Of a stretch of 64,000 nt of DNA, positions 17,482 to 25,695 are shown piece after piece. Under the pieces are notes generated by a model that saw only the letters and a program-made list of their open reading frames with translations, was not told where the DNA came from and ran no database searches. The DNA is taken from positions 21,088 through 85,087 of the forward strand of contig CANMLW010000017.1 in assembly GCA_947498705.1 (NCBI GenBank), read 5' to 3'. The DNA comes from an uncultured Aquimarina sp. (GTDB lineage Bacteria; Bacteroidota; Bacteroidia; Flavobacteriales; Flavobacteriaceae). Numbering within the stretch: position 1 is the first letter of the stretch; every line of letters starts with the position of its first letter. A program made the translations under genes and the position numbers.

Positions 17482-19653
17482 ATGACAAATAGTAAGATCG
17501 TCAAAGTCACATTGTTTTTTTTTACATTTTTATCTTTATGCATGTACGGCCAGGTAGATAATAAAAATAATATTTCTATTATTTACGATATTCAAGAAGA
17601 AGCTAAAATAATTAAAGAATTAAGTGATTTAACAAATAAAGCAATCGATGGACCAAATGTTAATGGGGTTTATGAAAAAGTTAGCAAACATTTGAAACCC
17701 AAAAAAAACAGGAGTACTCAATTTAAAGCTAATTTACATCTAATACTTGCTTCGTACTTCAACAAAATATCTCAATTTGACACTTCTATTTATCATGCAC
17801 AAAGTGTTTTAGAATTAAAAACTTTCAGAAACGATTCTATAAAACATAATTTTTACGGATTAGCATACAATAGATTGGGAGTAGTCAATGGAAAAATGGG
17901 GCTGATAGAGAAAGCAAAAAAATGGCATCTAAAAGGTATTGAAGTAGCCCAAAAATATGACGATAAACGAATTTACTACATGAATAGTTTTGGGCTTGCC
18001 AATAGGCTTTCTAACTTATCTTCTAATTCGCCAGATTTGAATGCAGCTCTGGAGCTTTATAAAAAGTGTTCTGAATATAACGAACATAAAAAAATGGTCT
18101 TTGGATCTTTAATCAACATTGCCACAATATATGGAGCCCAAGGAGACCATATCGAAGCTGCTAAGTATCTGAAAAAAGCACTTGAAATTTGTAAAAAAAA
18201 TAATGATTCTCGTTGTATAAGTAATATTTCATTCAATCTAGGAATAATTTATAAAAAACAAGATAACTTACCTCTTGCCCTAGAATCAATTAGCGAATCT
18301 ATAAAAATTGCAAAAAATAATGGTTTTGATCGTATGCAAATCATGGGGTATTTGGAAAAAGGTCGGGTTTTATCCCTTTTAAAAAAATACGAAGAAGGCG
18401 AGGTTTTAATTTTTAAAGCACTCGATAAAGCAAAAGAACTAAACTTACTCGATAACCAGAAAGCAATCTATTTTAGATTAAAAGAAATTGCTATTTTGCA
18501 AAATGATTATAAAAAAGCTCTTGATTATAGTGAAAAATTCAATGAAGTCTCTGATTCTATCAAAACACTTGACAAGGATAATGAAATAAGTGAATTAGAA
18601 GTAAAGTACGAAACACTTAAAAAAGAAAAAGAAATAAAAGTCCTTCAGGTCGAAAACACTAACCGAAAATTAGAATTATCGAATCAAAAAGAAGCTTTCA
18701 AAAACCTAAAACTGCAACAAGAGGTCAAAGAAATAGAGAATAGAAATCAAATTTTGGCCATTCAAAATGCTTCTGAAAAAAAAGCTAATGAAATTAACCT
18801 CTTAAAAAAGGATCAGGAACTTCAGGAAGCTAGCTTGATTCGACAAAAAAGCATTAAAAATATCATTTTATACTCATTTTTAATTATTCTCATACCTATT
18901 GTTGGTCTGTTGTTTATTTATTATCAAAAACTGCAAACTCAAAGTCAGCTAAATCAAAAAGAAAAAGAAGTTAGTCAACAAAAAATAACGACTTTACTTA
19001 AAGATCAGGAATTGAAGGTGATCAAGGCTAGTATAGAAGGTCAGGATAGAGAAAGAAAACGAGTTGCACAAGAACTTCATGATAGCATTGGAGGTAATCT
19101 GGCAGCTATTAAACTTCAGCTTAACAATCCAAAAATAGACGAGCAACAATATATTAAAGCTGTTAACAACCAAATAGATGACACATATCAACAAGTAAGA
19201 AATTTATCTCATAACCTAATACCAAAAAAATTTAGTAAAAATAATTTCTGTGATGTACTAGAAGAGTATATCAACAATATTGGTAATGCCAGTAACATAA
19301 AAACATCTTTTGCTGTTTATCCAAGAAAAGATATCGATAAACTTGAAGAAGAACTACAATTCGAGGTTTTTAAGATTATTCAAGAATTAATCACCAACAC
19401 TATTAAACATGCCCAAGCAAATGCTGTTGAGTTGCATCTTAATCTGGCAGACAATAATGTCTTAAATGTAATTTTTGAAGATAATGGTGTTGGATTTAAC
19501 TCTAATAAACAAGCTCTTGGTATAGGATTGACCAATATACAAAGTAGATTAGAAAAAATTTATGGGTCTTTGATCATCGACTCGCGAAAAGGAAGAGGTA
19601 CTATAATCAATATAGAAATCGCCAATACCAAACCTATTGCTTATTCCTCTTAA
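17482..19653 (+). CDS. TPR-containing sensor histidine kinase (HisKA_3 / NarL-partner type)
   Basis: Orphan two-component kinase. The ATG at 17482 gives a clean signal peptide (KIVKVTLFFFTFLSLCMYGQ); in-frame starts exist upstream at 17449 (ATG) and 17443 (TTG). A periplasmic TPR array (about residues 30-380) is followed by a long coiled coil (KYETLKKEKEIKVLQVEN onward), one TM helix (NIILYSFLIILIPIVGLLFIYY), another short coil, and the kinase core. The phospho-acceptor His (~533) sits in ERKRVAQELHDSIGGNLAA. The N-box is FKIIQELITNTIKHAQA and the G-box DNGVGF. HisKA_3 kinases usually pair with NarL/LuxR-type response regulators; none is in this window. Confidence 0.88.
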   Translation: MTNSKIVKVTLFFFTFLSLCMYGQVDNKNNISIIYDIQEEAKIIKELSDLTNKAIDGPNVNGVYEKVSKHLKPKKNRSTQFKANLHLILASYFNKISQFDTSIYHAQSVLELKTFRNDSIKHNFYGLAYNRLGVVNGKMGLIEKAKKWHLKGIEVAQKYDDKRIYYMNSFGLANRLSNLSSNSPDLNAALELYKKCSEYNEHKKMVFGSLINIATIYGAQGDHIEAAKYLKKALEICKKNNDSRCISNISFNLGIIYKKQDNLPLALESISESIKIAKNNGFDRMQIMGYLEKGRVLSLLKKYEEGEVLIFKALDKAKELNLLDNQKAIYFRLKEIAILQNDYKKALDYSEKFNEVSDSIKTLDKDNEISELEVKYETLKKEKEIKVLQVENTNRKLELSNQKEAFKNLKLQQEVKEIENRNQILAIQNASEKKANEINLLKKDQELQEASLIRQKSIKNIILYSFLIILIPIVGLLFIYYQKLQTQSQLNQKEKEVSQQKITTLLKDQELKVIKASIEGQDRERKRVAQELHDSIGGNLAAIKLQLNNPKIDEQQYIKAVNNQIDDTYQQVRNLSHNLIPKKFSKNNFCDVLEEYINNIGNASNIKTSFAVYPRKDIDKLEEELQFEVFKIIQELITNTIKHAQANAVELHLNLADNNVLNVIFEDNGVGFNSNKQALGIGLTNIQSRLEKIYGSLIIDSRKGRGTIINIEIANTKPIAYSS

Positions 19654-19771
19654 TTCGAAAAATTACTAAATTTTAAAAAAACCTTAAAATCTGGATAGTA
19701 ATCAAAGCCTTCTATTTTCTAAAATTTTCACTCATGCATGGGGTTACTAATTTCAAATAATCAATATATTT

Positions 19772-20263
19772 TCACAAAAGTTTTTCCTTCATTTTTTCTA
19801 CAATCCTATACGCAGCAGGACAAATCTCGATATTCTTCATGGTAAGATTTGATATTTGGTGAAATTTTTTGCGATCTGTATGAGGGTATTCTCTACAGGC
19901 TTTTGGCCTTACCTCATAAATAGAACAATAGTTATCTACTCCTAAAAAAGTACATGGTGTTTGTTGCAACACCAAATCACCATCTTCATCAGTGCGCAAA
20001 TATTTTTCTTCAAACTGCCAAGGTTTTAATCTAAAAAACTTAGCAATTCGTTCTACATCTTTAACCGTAAATAATGGCCCCGTGGTCTTACAACAATTTG
20101 CACATTCTAGACAATCTGTACGTTCAAATTCATCATCGTGCAATTCTTGCATCATATGATCCAACTTCTTGGGTGTCTTTTTTTTAAGTTTCGCAAAGAA
20201 TTTTTTGTTTTCGTTATGCTTATCTTTGGCCAGCTTTGGTAATTGATTTATGAATTCTTGCAT
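19772..20263 (-). CDS. YkgJ-family cysteine-cluster protein
   Basis: 163-residue cytosolic protein with the cysteine pattern of the YkgJ/UPF0153 family: DCLECANCCKTTGPLFTVKD (about 53-72), then PCTFLGVDNYCSIYEVRPKACREYPH (about 103-128). These cysteines probably bind zinc or an Fe-S cluster. The ordered CxxC-CC...C...C...C pattern is complete, so the protein looks intact. The function of the family is not established. It is a single gene, convergent with the histidine kinase. Confidence 0.85.
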   Translation of the reverse strand: MQEFINQLPKLAKDKHNENKKFFAKLKKKTPKKLDHMMQELHDDEFERTDCLECANCCKTTGPLFTVKDVERIAKFFRLKPWQFEEKYLRTDEDGDLVLQQTPCTFLGVDNYCSIYEVRPKACREYPHTDRKKFHQISNLTMKNIEICPAAYRIVEKMKEKLL

Positions 20264-20367
20264 GCAACAAAAATACGTTTTTTAAACTTCTAACTATTAT
20301 ATAGTGTATACTATCGTTCTATATTCAAACCTTTGCTTTTAAATTTAGTAACAAATCATCTTACATC

Positions 20368-21084
20368 ATGAGCAACGATATTTTTGGGTCAGCTATTAAG
20401 GACTATTATAACAAACAATATACAGAAGATATTATAGTACAAGCAAATGATTTTGATGATGATCACATACCTATCCCATACCTTTTTAGAACCTATTCTG
20501 AAATGCCTAAAATAGAACAAAAGGCATTGGACCTTGCTATCGGCAAAGTTCTTGATGTTGGTTGCGGAGCAGGAAGTCATAGTTTATATCTTCAAAACGA
20601 CAGAAAACTAAATGTAAAAGCTATAGATATCTCTGAAGGTGCCATCGAAGTATGTAAAAATTTAGGAATACAACAAGCAGAAGTACAAAACATTTTTAAC
20701 ACCCCTTCTTCTTCCTATGACACTATACTTTTTTTAATGAATGGAAGCGGCATTATAGGCACACTTGCTTCTATCGACCTGTTTTTCAATAAACTAAAAA
20801 CATTACTTAGCTCCAAAGGACAGGTATTAATCGATTCATCTGATATATCATATCTTTTTCAGGATGAAGATGGAGGGTTTTGGGTAGACGCTTCTGCAGG
20901 GTACTATGGTGAGATGCGTTACAGATTAGTTTATAAAAATCAATCATCTAATGAATTTGATTGGTTGTATATCGATTACAATACGTTACAAAATGCAGCC
21001 AATGCAAATGGATTTTTATGCGAATTAATTCTTGAAGGAGAACACAATGATTACTTAGCTAGGCTAACACTAGCTAACTTATAA
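20368..21084 (+). CDS. Class I SAM-dependent methyltransferase
   Basis: 238 residues with a Rossmann methyltransferase core. Motif I is GKVLDVGCGAGSHSLYLQ (about 54-71), followed by the acidic end of beta2 (VKAIDISEGAIEVCKNLG), motif II-like YDTILFLMNGSGIIGT (about 118-133) and SSKGQVLIDSSDISYLF. The substrate is unknown. The stop is 10 bp before the alkB gene on the same strand, which suggests an operon and hints at a role in nucleic-acid modification or repair, though the sequence does not prove that. Confidence 0.85.
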   Translation: MSNDIFGSAIKDYYNKQYTEDIIVQANDFDDDHIPIPYLFRTYSEMPKIEQKALDLAIGKVLDVGCGAGSHSLYLQNDRKLNVKAIDISEGAIEVCKNLGIQQAEVQNIFNTPSSSYDTILFLMNGSGIIGTLASIDLFFNKLKTLLSSKGQVLIDSSDISYLFQDEDGGFWVDASAGYYGEMRYRLVYKNQSSNEFDWLYIDYNTLQNAANANGFLCELILEGEHNDYLARLTLANL

Positions 21085-21094
21085 TAGTATAGAC

Positions 21095-21715
21095 ATGAGT
21101 TTAAGTTTATTTAATACTGATGATCAACCAATTCGGTTAGAAATGCAGAATGCAGACGTATTGTATTACCCAAACTTCTTTACTTTAGAAGAATCAAATA
21201 AACTTTTTAATACATTACTCAACACCATACAATGGCAACAAGATGACATTACTGTTTTTGGAAAAACATACCCGCAACCTCGTCTTACAGCTCTATACGC
21301 AAACAACAATATCCCTTATAAATATTCTAATATTACTATGCATCCAAAACCCTTTACGAAAGAGTTAATTTGGATAAAAGAAAAAATCGAAAATATAGCT
21401 TCATGCCAATTTACTGGTTGCCTGTTAAATTTATATCGTACAGGTAAGGATAGTAATGGTTGGCACTCGGATGATGAAAAAGAATTAGGAGAATTTCCTG
21501 TAATTGCCTCCTTAAGTTTGGGGCAAGCACGTTGGTTTCATTTTAAACATAAAAGCAATAAAAAGCTACAACAAAAAATATTACTTGAACCAGGTAGTTT
21601 ACTTATTATGAAAGGAGAAACTCAAAAATACTGGCTGCATCAAATTCCGAAAACTTCAAAAAAAATTACTCCTAGAATAAACCTTACTTTTAGAGTGTTT
21701 TTTGCATCCTTGTAA
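21095..21715 (+). CDS. alkB: Alpha-ketoglutarate-dependent dioxygenase, AlkB family
   Basis: 206-residue 2OG-Fe(II) oxygenase that removes alkyl groups from damaged DNA or RNA bases by oxidation. Iron ligands are visible: HSD (His124, Asp126, in NGWHSDDEKELG) and His182 (YWLHQIPK). The 2OG-binding Arg lies in RINLTFR near the C-terminus. The nucleotide-recognition lid has the usual YPQPRLTALYAN. The length suits the bacterial/ALKBH2-3-like group. It starts 10 bp after a methyltransferase gene. Confidence 0.93.
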   Translation: MSLSLFNTDDQPIRLEMQNADVLYYPNFFTLEESNKLFNTLLNTIQWQQDDITVFGKTYPQPRLTALYANNNIPYKYSNITMHPKPFTKELIWIKEKIENIASCQFTGCLLNLYRTGKDSNGWHSDDEKELGEFPVIASLSLGQARWFHFKHKSNKKLQQKILLEPGSLLIMKGETQKYWLHQIPKTSKKITPRINLTFRVFFASL

Positions 21716-22065
21716 AATATCACTTTGCTCCTTATCTCAAAAACGACAATACCTAAATACATGATTTACATTGATTAAAACGGGGAGATATTAGCTTATT
21801 AATTTAATTTTTGTAACTTTAAAAGTGTTAAAATGTAAGTTTGATGTAAATACTTAGTCAAAAAGAGCCTTAAAGCTGAGTGCTTCTTTTTATTTAGAAG
21901 TTAAGAAAAATTACCTCTCTTCAACTTTGTAAGCAAAGGTATGTTCTTAATTCACTAGATCACTTTAATTACACATACAACTACTTTATTTACAATAAAA
22001 TAAGCTTTAGAGCATTATAAACTAAAGCAATTTGCTTACATCTAACTCATGCTAAAAAGAAATCT
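21716..22065. other. Non-coding gap, nothing definite
   Basis: 350 bp between alkB and the AraC gene. It is AT-rich, with scattered short TTTG and TAAC motifs and a weak AAGC/GCTT hairpin followed by T near 21870-21895 that may end the alkB transcript. I see no gene, tRNA or strong repeat. Confidence 0.3.
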
Positions 22066-22926
22066 ATGATTCGTTACTCCTTACATGAAACTTTTGTAGT
22101 AAATCAATACACACTGGATAAATGGGAAGCAAGGCCACACAATCAAAATTATTTTGAAATTATTTTCATCAAAAAAGGAAGTGGACACCACACTATCAAT
22201 GACATAAGATTTCCTTATGAAGAAAATAATATCTTTTTACTTGCACCAGAAGACACACACCACTTTGAAATTATTGATCAAACTCATTTTACTTTTTTCA
22301 AATTTACAGAGCTCTTATTTTCGAATAAAGTAAATCTTCCAGATAGAAAATGCTGGTTACAGCGTATCGAACAACTTTTACATCAACCTAATATTATTCC
22401 GGGAGATGTTATTTCTCATGAGATAGACAGAAATGTAATCTGGAATATACATAACCTGGTGTTAGATGAATTTAAGAATGAAAAAGTGTACTACCAGGAA
22501 ATAATTTCAAATGCGATCAGTACTATACTTAGTATCATTGTACGTAATATTTCTGAAAAATATGATACCAATCAAAAAGATATTCATGTAAACCATAGAA
22601 AAATTGATATGATATTAAGTCATATCAGACAAAATGCTTATGACAACGCTCTTACCAAAATTAGTTTTTTAGCAGAAAAATTCGGAATGTCACAAAGCTC
22701 TATTAGTAGTTATTTTAAAAGAAAAACAGGAGAATCTATTCATCAATATGTTACCAAATACAAAATGAAGTTAGTAGAATATCGTCTGTTGTACACAGAA
22801 TTCACTATTGCCGAAATTGCTTATCAAATGGGATATACCGATGAAAGTCATCTCACCAAAACATTCAAAAAGCATTTTTCTATGTCACCAAGGCAATATC
22901 GAAAAGAGACTATTGAGAATAAATAG
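22066..22926 (+). CDS. AraC-family regulator with cupin sensor domain
   Basis: 286 residues. The N-terminal cupin (about 20-95) has the beta-barrel pattern FEIIFIKKGSGHHTINDIRF and NIFLLAPEDTHHFEII. The C-terminal AraC HTH (about 190-283) reads TKISFLAEKFGMSQSSISSYF, then TIAEIAYQMGYTDESHLTKTFKKHFSMSPRQYRK. It probably binds a small ligand in the cupin. It converges closely (3 bp apart) on the S1/P1 nuclease gene, and no regulated operon is evident nearby. Confidence 0.9.
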   Translation: MIRYSLHETFVVNQYTLDKWEARPHNQNYFEIIFIKKGSGHHTINDIRFPYEENNIFLLAPEDTHHFEIIDQTHFTFFKFTELLFSNKVNLPDRKCWLQRIEQLLHQPNIIPGDVISHEIDRNVIWNIHNLVLDEFKNEKVYYQEIISNAISTILSIIVRNISEKYDTNQKDIHVNHRKIDMILSHIRQNAYDNALTKISFLAEKFGMSQSSISSYFKRKTGESIHQYVTKYKMKLVEYRLLYTEFTIAEIAYQMGYTDESHLTKTFKKHFSMSPRQYRKETIENK

Positions 22927-22929
22927 ATA

Positions 22930-23712
22930 TTACCCAAAAATTTCGTTAAGTATTTTTGCTAACCTGATACCTCCTTTTTGCAACTGCGAACGTACTATAG
23001 GAAAATAATTATACATATATCTATAACTTAATTTTTCTCCAACATTTGCAGAAGCATATACTTTTTTAGCTAAATGCTGTGAATCATACACCCAGTCAAT
23101 GATAGATCCTTTTTGAATTTCTATGATTTGTGTTTTTGATAAAGCCGTTGTATTATCAGACAATTCTGTATAACTCATACCATAATAATCTATCATATCG
23201 CTATCCCATACTCTATGCAAGTTTGAGCCATCTTTAAACCACCTTACCTGAATATCATTCCCTCCTTTATCTTCTCCTCTACCTACATGCAAAGGTTGGT
23301 GCAAATCTCCAACAAAATGAATTAACATTTTTAAATAAAACACTTTATCTTTTCGAAGAGTCTTTTTATCCTTTAGTATTTTAACACAGGTCTCTATTGC
23401 CTGTATGAGATCTCCGTGTTCACTACGGGTTTCTTCTTTATATTCTTCATCAAAAGGAAAATTAACATAATGCCAGGAACCGTATTTCTTATAGCTATCA
23501 TCACTTTTAATTTCATCGGCAAAAGTGGATACAAATGCCATACTTTGCCCATCAAGAAGTTTATGAATAGCTCGTTTAGTTTTTTTTGTTAAGTATTTAT
23601 CTGCTATTTGACCTGTAGCCCTGTGTCCCGTTTTTCCCCAATCATATGAGTATGAAAACATCGGTTTTAATACCATAAGTAAAAATAGTATCCAAATATA
23701 TTGAAGTTTCAT
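22930..23712 (-). CDS. S1/P1-type nuclease, secreted
   Basis: 260-residue zinc nuclease for single-stranded nucleic acids, expected outside the cytoplasm. The signal peptide runs to about residue 23 (MKLQYIWILFLLMVLKPMFS), leaving mature WGKTGHRATGQIADKYL, where the N-terminal Trp and the following His are zinc ligands in this family. Other ligands are in SWHYVNFP, MLIHFVGDLHQPLHVGRGEDKGGNDI (split as LIHFVGDLHQPLHV and GRGEDKGGN) and LHRVWDSDMID. All expected His/Asp positions are present and the length is normal. It probably scavenges phosphate and nucleosides from environmental DNA or RNA. Confidence 0.92.
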   Translation of the reverse strand: MKLQYIWILFLLMVLKPMFSYSYDWGKTGHRATGQIADKYLTKKTKRAIHKLLDGQSMAFVSTFADEIKSDDSYKKYGSWHYVNFPFDEEYKEETRSEHGDLIQAIETCVKILKDKKTLRKDKVFYLKMLIHFVGDLHQPLHVGRGEDKGGNDIQVRWFKDGSNLHRVWDSDMIDYYGMSYTELSDNTTALSKTQIIEIQKGSIIDWVYDSQHLAKKVYASANVGEKLSYRYMYNYFPIVRSQLQKGGIRLAKILNEIFG

Positions 23713-23916
23713 TTGCTTAAATTTTGAGACAAAGATAAAAAAGGGTATGTTAGTGATTCGTTAAATTATGGTAGCTACAAAAAAATAAAATAAAACGGTA
23801 CCATAAGGTGTTTATATAGTAGAGCATGCTTATCACTTTTACCGTTTCTTAATTTTTATTATTGATTATTTTTGATGGCATTCATATTAATTATATAGAT
23901 ATACCCCACGTCGTTT

Positions 23917-24849
23917 ATGAAGAAGATACTATTTCTATGTGCAGTTATGATTACAACATTTAGCTTTTCTCAAAAAGATGAAAAGGAATTCAATTCTGCT
24001 GTTGTAAAAGTTAACAAATATATAGAAGGGTTATTAGTAACACCATATTCTGATGAAAAAGTGCCTTTGGTTATATTTGTAATGGATGCTGGAGCAATTA
24101 ACAGGGATGGCAATGATAGGATGTCAAAAAATGATACTTTCAAGAAATTAACTTACGAATTGGCCAAACAGGGAATTGCTACCTATCGATATGACAAAAG
24201 GCTTTTTAAAATAGATGGTTTAGGGATTAAAGAAAATGAAATTTCTTTAGATCATTACATACAAGATGTTGTATCTATTCTAGATTATTTTAATAAGAAC
24301 GGAAACTATAAAAAAATCGTAGTAGCTGGACATGGGCAAGGTTCGCTTGTAGGAATGGTTGCTGCAAAAGACAAAGCTAATGGCTTTATTTCTATTGCGG
24401 GTAATGCAGAGTCTGTAGATCAAGTTATTATAGAACAAATCGCCAAACAAGCTCCAGGATTAGATAAAAGTGCTTTTATAGCTTTTAAACAATTAAAGGA
24501 GCAAGGTAGAGCGACAGGTTATGATCCGGCATTAGAATCCATCTTTGCTTATCACTTACAACCTTTTATGAGATCATGGATTAAATACAATCCTACTGAT
24601 GAAATCGTGAAACTAAAGATGCCTATTCTTATTATATTTGGTGGTAAAGATATCCAGGTAGATATAGGACAAGGTGAAAAATTAAAAGAAGTAGTACCTG
24701 AGGCACAGAGCATTTTTGTTAAAAACATGAATCATATATTAAAAGAAATAAAAGGAGATCGATTAGAAAATCACAAATCGTATAATGAACCGTTTAGAAA
24801 AATAATACCCGAAGTTATCACAGGTATTGCTAACTTTGTAAATCAATAA
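23917..24849 (+). CDS. Alpha/beta hydrolase with altered nucleophile motif
   Basis: 310-residue secreted protein (signal MKKILFLCAVMITTFSFSQ) of the alpha/beta-hydrolase fold: PLVIFVMDAGAINRDGND near the oxyanion strand, LAKQGIATYRYDKRL, the elbow VVAGHGQGSLVGMVAA (about 143-158), and near the C-terminus MPILIIFGGKDIQV (acid) and KNMNHILKE (His). The elbow is normally G-x-S-x-G. Here the Ser position is Gly (codons GGA CAT GGG CAA GGT), while the acid and His are kept. Either the Ser two residues later (GQGS) substitutes or the protein is not a classical hydrolase. It is followed closely by a HAD phosphatase and an M61 peptidase, all probably one operon. Confidence 0.8.
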   Translation: MKKILFLCAVMITTFSFSQKDEKEFNSAVVKVNKYIEGLLVTPYSDEKVPLVIFVMDAGAINRDGNDRMSKNDTFKKLTYELAKQGIATYRYDKRLFKIDGLGIKENEISLDHYIQDVVSILDYFNKNGNYKKIVVAGHGQGSLVGMVAAKDKANGFISIAGNAESVDQVIIEQIAKQAPGLDKSAFIAFKQLKEQGRATGYDPALESIFAYHLQPFMRSWIKYNPTDEIVKLKMPILIIFGGKDIQVDIGQGEKLKEVVPEAQSIFVKNMNHILKEIKGDRLENHKSYNEPFRKIIPEVITGIANFVNQ

Positions 24850-24886
24850 TTTGACTACAACAATATTCACCAAATCCAAAAAAACA

Positions 24887-25693
24887 ATGCCGCACCGTAT
24901 CGTATTCTCTGATATTGACGGAACATTATTAAATGTACACAGAGAATTATCAGAACATACTATTTCAGAAATTAAGAGGATTAAAGATACTGTTCCTGTA
25001 GTTTTAATTTCATCTAGAATGCCTAGTGCAATGATTCATCTTCAAGATGAATTAAACATTAGAAACCAACCTATTATCTGTTACAACGGAGGGTTAATTT
25101 TGGTAGAAGGAAAACCGGTTCATTCAACTTTTATAGCACCAAATATTATAGCATCGATTGATACTTTTAACAGTAATCAACAATTTCATATGAGTTTATA
25201 TCATAACGATGATTGGTTTGTACCAGAAATGGATTTTTGGGCTAATAGAGAGGCAACAAACACTAAAGTTTCTCCAGTTGTAAAACCAACAAAACATACC
25301 ATTGATGATTGGGAGAATCAACAAAAAGGTGCTCATAAAATTATGTGCATGGGTGAAGAAGCACATATAAACGATCTGTTTATATACCTTAAAGATACTT
25401 TTGATGACGCATTACATTTGTACCGCTCTAAGCCAACTTATATAGAAATTGCTCATAAAAACATTTCAAAACTAACGGCGATAGATTTTTTATTAAAAAC
25501 TCATTTTGAAATTCCTATTTCTGAGGCCGTTGCATTTGGTGATAATTATAATGATATTGCAATGCTTAAAGCTGTAGGAACTGGGGTCGCAGTAGCTAAT
25601 GCCAAACCCGAAGTAAAAGACATAGCCGATGTTGTAACCCTATCTGGCAAAGAAGATGGAGTAGCTAATTATATTCACAAAAACATTTTATAA
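24887..25693 (+). CDS. HAD superfamily phosphatase, Cof type (class IIB)
   Basis: 268 residues from the ATG at 24887, which places the catalytic FSDIDGTLL motif (Asp nucleophile) at residues 6-14 as usual in Cof proteins. A longer frame begins at TTG 24851 but adds only an untypical tail. Motif II is VVLISSR, motif III Lys lies in NISKLTAID, and motif IV is GDNYNDIAML (about 225-234). The class IIB cap occupies the middle. Members dephosphorylate sugar phosphates, FMN or PLP; the substrate is not clear. It lies 37 bp after the hydrolase gene and 2 bp before the M61 gene. Confidence 0.88.
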   Translation: MPHRIVFSDIDGTLLNVHRELSEHTISEIKRIKDTVPVVLISSRMPSAMIHLQDELNIRNQPIICYNGGLILVEGKPVHSTFIAPNIIASIDTFNSNQQFHMSLYHNDDWFVPEMDFWANREATNTKVSPVVKPTKHTIDDWENQQKGAHKIMCMGEEAHINDLFIYLKDTFDDALHLYRSKPTYIEIAHKNISKLTAIDFLLKTHFEIPISEAVAFGDNYNDIAMLKAVGTGVAVANAKPEVKDIADVVTLSGKEDGVANYIHKNIL

Positions 25694-25695
25694 CT

